A DNA stretch of 64,000 nt. It comes from Collinsella aerofaciens. Its GTDB lineage: Bacteria > Actinomycetota > Coriobacteriia > Coriobacteriales > Coriobacteriaceae. The position numbers and the translations under genes were made by a program. The notes below the pieces were generated by a model. The model ran no database searches and was not told the origin of the DNA. It saw only the letters and a list, made by a program, of their open reading frames with translations. The stretch covers positions 100,637 through 164,636 of the forward strand of contig NZ_WQPK01000008.1 in NCBI RefSeq assembly GCF_018785265.1. The letters are read 5' to 3'. Positions within the stretch are counted from its first letter, which is position 1. The number at the start of each line of letters is the position of its first letter. Below, one piece after another: positions 53,529 to 64,000 of this stretch.

Positions 53529-55856
53529 TTAGGCGGAAACTGCAGCGGAAGCAGTGTTGGTCTCGTCCTCGTCGGTCCAAGCGTGCTTGGGCATAGGACG
53601 GAAAATCTGGAAGAGCATCGCGACCAGCAGCACGATAGCCACAACCGTCCAGAAGCCAAACTGCCCAAGGACAAGCAGGTTATAGAACTGGTTGATGAAC
53701 AGGCCGATCACCCAAGCGAAGGCGCACTCGTAGCCGAGGGCAATCGCGGTCCACTTGCCGGAATTCATCTGGTTGCGGATGGTACCCATAGCGGCAAAGC
53801 ACGGAGCGCACAGCAGGTTGAACGCGCCGAAGGCAACGCAGGCGCCCATGGTGGGGAACATGCCGGCAAACGCGGTCCACAGGCTCGGGTCGGTCTCGCC
53901 CGCGTCGGCGACGGACAGCAGCGAGCCGGCGGTGGCGACAACGTTCTCCTTGGCGACGAGGCCAGAGACAGTCAGCGCGGTTGCCTGCCAGGTGCTAAAG
54001 CCGAGCGGGGCGAAGATCCAAGCGACCAGGTTGCCCAGCATGGCGAGCACGGAGTAGTCCATGAACTCCTCGGGGATGCCGTCCATCGAAGGCAGGAAGC
54101 CAAAGGAGCCGTTGTAGCTACCAAAGTTGGAGAGGAACCACACCACGACGGTAGAGGCGAAGATGATCGTGCCGGCCTTCTTGATAAAGGCCCAGCAGCG
54201 CTCCCACACGTGCAGCGCCCAGGAGCGGATCGCCGGGAAGTGGTAAGCGGGGAGCTCCATGACAAACGGGGTCGGGCGGCCGGCGAAGAGCTTGGTCTTC
54301 TTGAGCATGAGGCCCGAGGCGATGACGGCAAAGACGCCCAGGAAGTAGAAGAGCGGGCTGATCCACGCGGCGGTGGTAGAAGAATCGCCGATGATGGAGC
54401 CCATGAGCAGGGCGATGATCGGCAGCTTAGCGCCGCAGGGGATGAACGTGGTGGTCATGACCGTCATGCGGCGGTCCTTCTCGTTCTCGATGGTCTTGGT
54501 AGCCATGACGCCGGGGACGCCGCAGCCCGAGGACACGAGCATGGGGATGAAGGACTTACCGGACAGACCAAAGCGGCGGAACACGCGGTCCATGATGAAG
54601 GCGACGCGAGCCATATAGCCGCAGTCCTCCAGGAAGGACAGCATCACAAAGAGCAGGAACATCTGCGGCACGAAGCCGAAGATGGCACCCAGGCCGCCAA
54701 CGATACCGTCACAGACGAGCGAATCGACCAGACCGCCATCCTCGGTGCCGCCCGCCACGAGGGCATCGTGCACCATGGTGGTAATACCGGGGACATAGGG
54801 GCCATACTGCGCCGGGTCGACCGAATCGGCGTCGTCGCCCGCAGCCTCAACAGCTGCGTCGTAGGCGTCGCGGCCCTGGCCGAGCACATACCAACCGTCG
54901 GTACCAAAGAGCTGGTCGTTGGTGAAGTCGGTCACCGTGCCGCCCAGGGTGGAAACGGCGATGTAGTACACGCAGAACATGATGACCACAAAGATCGGCA
55001 GGCCCAGGATACGGTTGGTAACCACGCGGTCGATCTTCTCGGAGGTGCTCATCTTTGCCGGAGCCTTGGTGAGGCACTCGTCAATGATGTGGGCAATCAC
55101 GCCGTAACGCTCGCCGGTGATGATGGACTCGGCGTCGTCGTCGCAGTCCTGCTCGCACTGGGCGACCAGCTGCTCCACGCGAGCGGCCTTCTCCTTGGTG
55201 AGGTTGATGAGCTTGCAGGCGTCCGCGTCGCGCTCGAACAGCTTGACAGCGTAGTAGCGGCGCTTGTTGGCGGGAACGCTTGCCGGCAGGTTGTTCTCGA
55301 TGTGGTCCAGAACGTCCTCAATGGAAGAGTCGAACTTGTGCTCCGGCACCTGGCCCTTGGAAGCGGCGGACTTCTTAACCTGCTCGAACAGCTCCTTGAT
55401 ACCCTTGTTCTTAAGAGCCGAGATCATCATGACCGGGCAGCCGAGCTTCTTGGACAGCTTGTCGGTGTCGATCTTGTCGCCGTTCTTCTCGACCAAGTCG
55501 GCCATGTTGAGGGCAACGACCACGGGCAGGCCGGTCTCGATAACCTGAAGCGCCAGATACAGGTTACGCTCGAGGTTGGTGGCATCGACAACCTGGACGA
55601 CAACATCGGGCTCGCCGCTCATGAGGTAATCGCGCGAGCATTGCTCCTCGGGGCTGTAGGGGGAAAGCGAGTAGATGCCGGGGAGGTCAGTGATGGTAAC
55701 GTTCTTGTCGCTTAGGAGCTTGGCCTCCTTTTTCTCAACCGTGACGCCGGGCCAGTTGCCAACGTAGCCGTTGGCGCCGGTGATCAGGTTGAAAAGCGTG
55801 GTCTTGCCGCAGTTGGGGTTACCCGCCAGCGCGACATGGATCTGAGAATCCGCCAT
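53529..55856 (-). CDS. feoB: Ferrous iron transporter FeoB
   Basis: The 775-residue protein begins with a GTPase domain: GNPNCGKTT (P-loop), DLPGIYSL (G3), and NMAD (G4, in place of NKxD). A helical guanine-dissociation-like region follows, then about ten membrane helices including the Gate motifs (SSGCGVPGV and a second Cys-containing GAFNLLCAPC). It imports Fe2+ across the cytoplasmic membrane. ATG at 55856 follows AAGGATT. Upstream are two FeoA genes; a palindrome resembling an iron-regulator box lies between feoA and feoB. The long loop near residue 340 (GRDAYDAAVEAAGDDADS) is an extracytoplasmic insert. Confidence 0.96.
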   Translation of the reverse strand: MADSQIHVALAGNPNCGKTTLFNLITGANGYVGNWPGVTVEKKEAKLLSDKNVTITDLPGIYSLSPYSPEEQCSRDYLMSGEPDVVVQVVDATNLERNLYLALQVIETGLPVVVALNMADLVEKNGDKIDTDKLSKKLGCPVMMISALKNKGIKELFEQVKKSAASKGQVPEHKFDSSIEDVLDHIENNLPASVPANKRRYYAVKLFERDADACKLINLTKEKAARVEQLVAQCEQDCDDDAESIITGERYGVIAHIIDECLTKAPAKMSTSEKIDRVVTNRILGLPIFVVIMFCVYYIAVSTLGGTVTDFTNDQLFGTDGWYVLGQGRDAYDAAVEAAGDDADSVDPAQYGPYVPGITTMVHDALVAGGTEDGGLVDSLVCDGIVGGLGAIFGFVPQMFLLFVMLSFLEDCGYMARVAFIMDRVFRRFGLSGKSFIPMLVSSGCGVPGVMATKTIENEKDRRMTVMTTTFIPCGAKLPIIALLMGSIIGDSSTTAAWISPLFYFLGVFAVIASGLMLKKTKLFAGRPTPFVMELPAYHFPAIRSWALHVWERCWAFIKKAGTIIFASTVVVWFLSNFGSYNGSFGFLPSMDGIPEEFMDYSVLAMLGNLVAWIFAPLGFSTWQATALTVSGLVAKENVVATAGSLLSVADAGETDPSLWTAFAGMFPTMGACVAFGAFNLLCAPCFAAMGTIRNQMNSGKWTAIALGYECAFAWVIGLFINQFYNLLVLGQFGFWTVVAIVLLVAMLFQIFRPMPKHAWTDEDETNTASAAVSA

Positions 55857-55931
55857 TCAATCCTTCTTCCTTGTGTGCCCGCGCTGCTTTCTCCGCACGG
55901 GCTGGATAATGTGCTTCAAAAATGCTGCATT

Positions 55932-55951
55932 AAGTTAGAAATACCTAACTT
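55932..55951. promoter_or_regulatory. Palindrome resembling a DtxR-type iron box before feoB
   Basis: AAGTTAGAAATACCTAACTT is a 20-bp near-perfect dyad (AAGTTAG and CTAACTT). TTAGG/CCTAA halves recall boxes of DtxR/IdeR regulators. It lies 76 bp before the feoB ATG and after the FeoA stop. Confidence 0.5.
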
Positions 55952-55979
55952 TATCTGCAGAAATATACGCCGCGAGCCC

Positions 55980-56201
55980 TTATTGGACCTCGACGACGGC
56001 CGCCTCCTCCTTGCGGATGGAAAGCTCATAGCCGCGCACGTTGATCTCGACCGGATCACCGAGCGGTGCAACCTTCACGACCTTGAACGAAGTGCCCTTG
56101 ATGAGCCCCAGGTCCATAAGGTGGCGGCGAAGCGCACCCTCACCGTGAAGCTTGACGATGGTGGAGCTCTCGCCCACCTTAACGTCACCCAACGTCTTCA
56201 T
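55980..56201 (-). CDS. feoA: FeoA-family protein (second copy)
   Basis: The 73-residue SH3-like protein (LGDVKVGESSTIVKLHGEGALRRHLMDLGLIKGTSFKVVKVAPLGDPVEINVRGYELSIRK pattern) matches FeoA: LRRHLMDLGLIKGT and GDPVEINVRGYELSIR are the family blocks. It is thought to bind FeoB at the membrane and support Fe2+ uptake. It starts at ATG 56201 after GAGG and lies between the other FeoA gene and feoB. Confidence 0.9.
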   Translation of the reverse strand: MKTLGDVKVGESSTIVKLHGEGALRRHLMDLGLIKGTSFKVVKVAPLGDPVEINVRGYELSIRKEEAAVVEVQ

Positions 56202-56240
56202 CCTCTTGTCCCCCTTTCGGTTTTTATGAAATGCTGCAGA

Positions 56241-56483
56241 CTAACCGACGGTCATGATGTGCATGGCAACCTTGGAATCGATGCCAAAGCGTGCGCCCAG
56301 CACCGTGACGATGATATTGGCGCCACTCGAGCTCACCACGTGGATTTCGTTGCCCTCGACAAAGCCGAGGTCCTTGAGGTGGTGTTTCATGTCCTCATTG
56401 CCCTTTACACGAGACACGCGCACGGTTTCGCCCGCTTTTACCATCGAAAGCGGTATGGCCGGCATCTGCGGTCCGCAAGACAT
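56241..56483 (-). CDS. feoA: FeoA-family protein (first copy)
   Basis: The 80-residue protein shares the FeoA blocks MKHHLKDLGFVEGNEIHVV and VLGARFGIDSKVAMHIM with its neighbour but is clearly divergent. Two FeoA proteins before one FeoB is a common arrangement in Clostridia and Coriobacteriia. ATG at 56483 follows AGGAG. It is the first gene of the feo unit, preceded by an inverted-repeat promoter region. Confidence 0.88.
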   Translation of the reverse strand: MSCGPQMPAIPLSMVKAGETVRVSRVKGNEDMKHHLKDLGFVEGNEIHVVSSSGANIIVTVLGARFGIDSKVAMHIMTVG

Positions 56484-56526
56484 GAGTGAGCTCCTAACGT
56501 CGGTTCGTCCTCAACATCGACGCGGT

Positions 56527-56580
56527 AAAAGTTAACCACGTCTATGTTCGCTTTAGTAAACTAACACGTGGTTAACTTTT
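56527..56580 (-). promoter_or_regulatory. feo promoter region with 14-bp inverted repeat
   Basis: AAAAGTTAACCACG (56527-56540) and CGTGGTTAACTTTT (56567-56580) are exact inverted copies 26 bp apart, and TTTAGTAAACTAA (56552-56564) lies between them, itself a dyad. TTAGT/ACTAA halves may be a metal-regulator box. It lies 44 bp upstream of the first feoA ATG. Confidence 0.5.
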
Positions 56581-56630
56581 TGGAAAGGGTCTCCATTCAG
56601 TTTTCGAAAAAGTTTCCTATACGAAACAAA

Positions 56631-56665
56631 AGGGCGCGGCAAAGAGCTGTCCTTTGCCGCGCCCT
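56631..56665 (-). terminator. Intrinsic terminator of the HPr-like gene
   Basis: AGGGCGCGGCAAAG pairs exactly with CTTTGCCGCGCCCT around a 7-base loop; on the minus strand TTTTGTTTCG follows. Confidence 0.9.
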
Positions 56666-56672
56666 GTCATGC

Positions 56673-56921
56673 TTAGAGCGAGAGGTTTCTGATCGACGTA
56701 ACGCAGGAAGCCTCGTCTACGCCCGAAACGCGAAAGATGATGTCCTCGCCGCACTCGCCGTAGAGAGCCATGAGGCCCATGACATCGCGACCGTCGGTAT
56801 GGCGGTCGCCGATGCTGACCGACACGTCGCTACGGTGCTTGGCAATGATGTCATAGAGCAGCGCAACCGGGCGGGCATGTAATCCCAACGGATCTTTAAT
56901 CGTCTTTGTAAACTCGACCAT
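56673..56921 (-). CDS. HPr-family phosphocarrier protein, Asp at the Ser46 position
   Basis: The 82-residue protein has the HPr active-site block DPLGLHARPVALL with the phosphorylated His at about residue 15, so it can take part in PTS phosphotransfer or a related relay. The regulatory block, normally KSIMGVMSL with Ser46, reads RDVMGLMAL: the Ser is Asp. It should not be a substrate of HPr kinase, and may mimic the phosphorylated state. ATG at 56921 follows GGAGGGG; an upstream GTG-type extension is not needed. It stands alone; no other PTS gene is in the window. Confidence 0.85.
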   Translation of the reverse strand: MVEFTKTIKDPLGLHARPVALLYDIIAKHRSDVSVSIGDRHTDGRDVMGLMALYGECGEDIIFRVSGVDEASCVTSIRNLSL

Positions 56922-56999
56922 GTCCCCTCCCACGACATCGTACATTCGGCTGGCAAACCCAGCCATGTGGTAGTTATTGTAGCGTTAGATGCTTGTCGA

Positions 57000-57236
57000 G
57001 GACCCTTTCGGACACCCCGTGGACAAAAAGTGGCAAATATGAGTACTGTCACAAATTTAGTAGCAGCAGAATTGAGAGCAAATTGGCCGATTTTAATGTT
57101 TTGGAAGCCATCGAATCGCGTCTATAGGGGGTTAGATAAATTGATTTTGAGCCCATTTTCGCTCAGAACAGGCCGAAAAATATGACACCTCTTTTGCAAC
57201 AGTACTCATATTTGGTATTTTTTGACCACAGGGTCC
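57000..57236. repeat. 237-bp element bounded by inverted repeats
   Basis: The best-matched core is CAAATATGAGTACTGT (57034-57049) against its exact inverse at 57199-57214. Outer arms begin GGACCC (57000-57005) and end GGGTCC (57231-57236) with partial matching between. The interior is AT-rich and has no ORF. It makes up most of the 412-bp gap between the HPr-like and permease genes. Confidence 0.72.
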
Positions 57237-57254
57237 AAAACCATGCTCCAAAAC

Positions 57255-57286
57255 ACAAAAGGAGGGGCCTCGTAAGGCCCCTCCTT
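57255..57286 (-). terminator. Intrinsic terminator of the permease gene
   Basis: AAGGAGGGGCCT (57259-57270) pairs with AGGCCCCTCCTT (57275-57286), followed on the minus strand by TTTTGTG. Confidence 0.88.
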
Positions 57287-57333
57287 AGGAAAGGGAATCG
57301 ATTTATTCCACAGCCGTAGATTAATCCTAGCCG

Positions 57334-58809
<1,476 letters not shown>

Positions 58810-58950
58810 TCATCTGTTAAATGTCATCTAAAACCGTCCGAGCTGCAAGTGCAAACACGGACGGCGCACCTGCTAAGGGGAATGGGGAAAAGGGAGTCAA
58901 CAAAGCCATCCCCCTTAACGGCGCGAAGCAAACGTCCAGGCGGACGAATA

Positions 58951-59406
58951 CTACTTGTTGGGGAAGGAATAACCTTCGACTGTCACGTGCAGTACCACGA
59001 CGCGGGGATCCGCGGCATCGGCCACGACACGGTAGGCCTCGTCAATTTCGACGACGGCAACGCCGCCGGCGGGAATCGTCACGGTCTCCCCCGTACCCTC
59101 AAAGCGCTCGCGATCATCGATATCGCTGTAGGCGCGGGTGCAGGTGAGGCCTGCCTTGGGGGCAACCTCGACAGTCAGGTCGCCGTCGAGCGGGGCGAGC
59201 ACGGCATGGTAGCGACGGTGACCGACCAGATCGGCAGTAGCCGCCTCGTGGGCGTTCACCCACCAATACACCAGCGAGTCGCCGATGGAGTACGCCACAT
59301 CGTGCTGCAGTTCAGAAACGCCGTCGAGCGCCTGACCGGTACGCATCCACTTCTTGACGGACTTCATCTGGGCGTCGAAATCGGCACGCGAGTTAAAGAT
59401 ATGCAT
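58951..59406 (-). CDS. ebgC: Beta-galactosidase small subunit EbgC-like (YhcH/YjgK/YiaL family)
   Basis: The 151-residue cupin-like protein (LVYWWVNAHEAATADLVGHRRYHAVLAPLDGD, with metal-binding His and Glu residues) matches EbgC, the small subunit required for full activity of the EbgA beta-galactosidase. It starts at ATG 59406, 3 bp after the ebgA stop, so the subunits are translated together. Confidence 0.9.
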   Translation of the reverse strand: MHIFNSRADFDAQMKSVKKWMRTGQALDGVSELQHDVAYSIGDSLVYWWVNAHEAATADLVGHRRYHAVLAPLDGDLTVEVAPKAGLTCTRAYSDIDDRERFEGTGETVTIPAGGVAVVEIDEAYRVVADAADPRVVVLHVTVEGYSFPNK

Positions 59407-59409
59407 GAC

Positions 59410-62430
<3,021 letters not shown>

Positions 62431-62450
62431 TCATCATCGTAGTGATTCTT

Positions 62451-62553
62451 GTGCAACCGGTTGTCCTTATCTTACGGGCGATGCAAAAAACTGTGCAACC
62501 GGTTGTCCGCTGAACGGTCGATTTGGCCGGGTTAACGGTGCAACCGGTTGTAC
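62451..62553 (-). promoter_or_regulatory. Three evenly spaced LacI-type operators before ebgA
   Basis: GTGCAACCGGTTGTCC at 62451-62466 and 62493-62508, and GTGCAACCGGTTGTAC at 62538-62553, share the dyad TGCAACCGGTTGTA. Spacings are 42 and 45 bp, about four helical turns, so bound repressors lie on one face of the DNA. They lie in the 376-bp divergent region between ebgA and the LacI gene, with no other gene seen there. Confidence 0.88.
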
Positions 62554-62794
62554 AATCGCAACACTTATGTCACCCTGAGTATCGAAACTCAGCACAAGAC
62601 ATCGTTCTTAAGCTCGTAGGCAACCTCCACGCCCGCTGATATCTCACCCACACGAGACGTATTCGATTTCGGCTTGGTTGCAAAACGACACCGGTCACCG
62701 GATATCATGAACGCTGTTCAGGCGCACTATAGTAAGCTGTATCCGCACTAGCCCGTATCAGTGACAACATCGACCGCATTTTCCAGGAGACGCC

Positions 62795-63811
62795 ATGACC
62801 CAACCAGTTCGCACCGCACCTACGCTTGCCGAGGTTGCCGCAGCTGCCGGCGTGTCGCGCTCCACGGCATCGCGCGCCCTCAACGATTCGCCCCGCATTA
62901 GCGAGGAAACCAAAAAGCGCGTCCGCGCGGCGGCCAAGGAAGTTAATTTTGTCCCCAACGCTCGTGGCCGAGCGCTCGCTGTCGGGCGCACGGAAATCAT
63001 CGCCGTGCTCGTGACCGAGCCTCTGAGTGAACTCTTCAGCGACCCCACCTATAGCGAGTTTTTGAGCGGCATTACCGAGGAACTGTCGGAGTCGTCCTAT
63101 CTGCCCGTTATCTTGCAGGCGTCTTCTACGCATGAGCGCAACCGCGCACGCGAGCACTTTGAGCGCCGCTCGTTCGACGCCGTGATCGACGTCTCTCCCT
63201 ACAAAGGCAGCGAGCTGCTCGAGGTGCTGCGCGAGCTGGGCGTACCCACCGTGTTGTGCGGCCAGCTCGAGGGCCACCCCTATCGCGATGTGTTTTCGAC
63301 GGTCTACTCTGACGACGAAGAGGGCGGACATTTTGCGGCACTCGCCATGAAGGATCGCGGGCGCAAAGATATCGTCGCCGTGTTGGGACCGCAAGACAAC
63401 CCCGCTGTTGCCGACCGCCTGCGCGGCTACCGCGCCGTCTTGGGCGAAGACCTCCCAGACGCAAACGTTATCTATACCGGCTGGAACAGCGGAGACGGCT
63501 ATCAGGCCATGCACCTGATTCTCGCGCGCAAGATTGCTTTCGATGGCGTGCTCTGCGGATCGGACCGTATCGCGGCTGGCGTCATCACCGCACTCAACGA
63601 GGCAGGCCTATCCGTTCCTGCGGACGTTTCTGTCGTCGGCTTCGACGATCACGAGATTGCGACGCGCTGCGTCCCCGCGCTCACGACCGTCCGCCAGCCC
63701 CTGCGCGAAGAAGGCCACATGGCCGCCAACATTGCGCTCGACATGATCAAGGGTGCCGAGCCTACCACCTCCGTGATGCACATGCAGCTGATCCAGAGAG
63801 ACTCGCTATAA
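62795..63811 (+). CDS. LacI-family repressor of ebgA/ebgC
   Basis: The 338-residue protein has a LacI helix-turn-helix (TLAEVAAAAGVSRSTASRALNDSPRIS), a hinge region (GRALAVGRTEIIAVLV) and a ligand domain ending GFDDHEIATRCVPALTTVRQP, the usual dimer/effector segment. It is divergent from ebgA, whose promoter has three identical dyads, so it is the likely repressor, induced by a beta-galactoside or its product. ATG at 62795 follows CAGGAG. A strong terminator follows the stop. Confidence 0.9.
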   Translation: MTQPVRTAPTLAEVAAAAGVSRSTASRALNDSPRISEETKKRVRAAAKEVNFVPNARGRALAVGRTEIIAVLVTEPLSELFSDPTYSEFLSGITEELSESSYLPVILQASSTHERNRAREHFERRSFDAVIDVSPYKGSELLEVLRELGVPTVLCGQLEGHPYRDVFSTVYSDDEEGGHFAALAMKDRGRKDIVAVLGPQDNPAVADRLRGYRAVLGEDLPDANVIYTGWNSGDGYQAMHLILARKIAFDGVLCGSDRIAAGVITALNEAGLSVPADVSVVGFDDHEIATRCVPALTTVRQPLREEGHMAANIALDMIKGAEPTTSVMHMQLIQRDSL

Positions 63812-63816
63812 GAAAC

Positions 63817-63866
63817 TGGGGCAGGCTTTCTGCCAGACAGTTGTTGCGGAAAGCCTGCCCCGTTTT
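63817..63866 (+). terminator. Intrinsic terminator of the LacI gene
   Basis: GGGGCAGGCTTTC (63818-63830) pairs with GAAAGCCTGCCCC (63849-63861), followed by GTTTTG. Confidence 0.85.
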
Positions 63867-63885
63867 GAGCGCTCATTCTGGGGCA

Positions 63886-63967
63886 CAGTTTCCAAAAGGA
63901 CCCTGTTTGGGAAACTGCGAGGTAGCGCACAGAGATGTGGTGTAAGAGGCGGGGCATGCCCCGCCTC
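63886..63967. repeat. Two further hairpins at the right edge
   Basis: CAGTTTCC (63886-63893) pairs with GGAAACTG (63910-63917), around AAAAGGACCCTGTTTG. GAGGCGGGGCATGCCCCGCCTC (63946-63967) is a perfect 22-bp palindrome. No gene is recognisable between 63867 and the window end. Confidence 0.6.
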
Positions 63968-64000
63968 CGCCCTTTCTTGAAAGGGAGGGGACACCGCCTA

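Overview
The window looks like chromosome from a high-GC gut actinobacterium of the Coriobacteriia, most likely Collinsella or a close relative. This rests on GC-rich codon use, the gene repertoire (GlnR-like atypical response regulator beside glnA, feoA-feoA-feoB, ebgA/ebgC, pectin and galacturonate use, Spa-type pili) and the many short intergenic hairpin repeats. It is inferred from content; no rRNA or other marker is present. I found no tRNA, rRNA, CRISPR array, insertion sequence or prophage.

Layout. 1-4.5 kb: start of a sortase-pilus operon on the minus strand, with a large LPLSG-anchored adhesin and a backbone pilin that runs off the left edge. The adhesin is put out of frame by a run of ten G, so it looks phase-variable and OFF here. 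5-20.5 kb: housekeeping and stress genes: HAD phosphatase, MFS exporter, molybdopterin genes moaA and a moaC-mobB fusion, a MATE exporter with a frameshifted MerR regulator, a secreted papain-like protein with a small lipoprotein, ligA, an HtrA protease, a GlnR-like regulator and glnA. 20.6-21.5 kb: a HepT/MntA-type toxin-antitoxin pair whose antitoxin carries an extra RelB/DinJ-like N-terminus. 21.5-33.6 kb: ketodeoxygluconate metabolism: LacI regulator, kdgK, eda, a sugar-acid dehydratase, a GntP permease, two GntR regulators, dhuD and dhuI, plus an unrelated AAA ATPase.

33.7-53 kb is a pectin/galacturonate catabolic region, almost all on the minus strand. A GPH symporter brings in oligomers. 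GH28 polygalacturonase, a pectin methylesterase fused to an esterase, two further esterases and a GH105 hydrolase break them down; all lack signal peptides and so should act in the cytoplasm. UxaC, UxaB and UxaA take galacturonate to KDG, DhuI and DhuD take the unsaturated uronate to KDG, and KdgK plus Eda finish the route to pyruvate and glyceraldehyde 3-phosphate. Four promoters (before dhuD, GH105, the symporter and uxaC) share the palindrome GTGAACGTTCAC, which suggests one regulon controlled by the LacI-family protein encoded beside uxaC. A flavin oxidoreductase and a GltD-like protein end the GH105 transcription unit; their role is unclear.

53-64 kb: ferrous-iron uptake (feoA, feoA, feoB, Cys-rich partner), an HPr-like protein with Asp in place of the regulatory Ser46, an amino-acid permease, and ebgA/ebgC beta-galactosidase facing a LacI repressor with three evenly spaced operators.

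The least explained layer is intergenic: at least three kinds of inverted-repeat element recur, namely a 33-bp hairpin (4 copies), a 63-bp hairpin with invariant arm spacing (3 copies), and 160-240 bp stretches bounded by unrelated long inverted repeats (4 cases).
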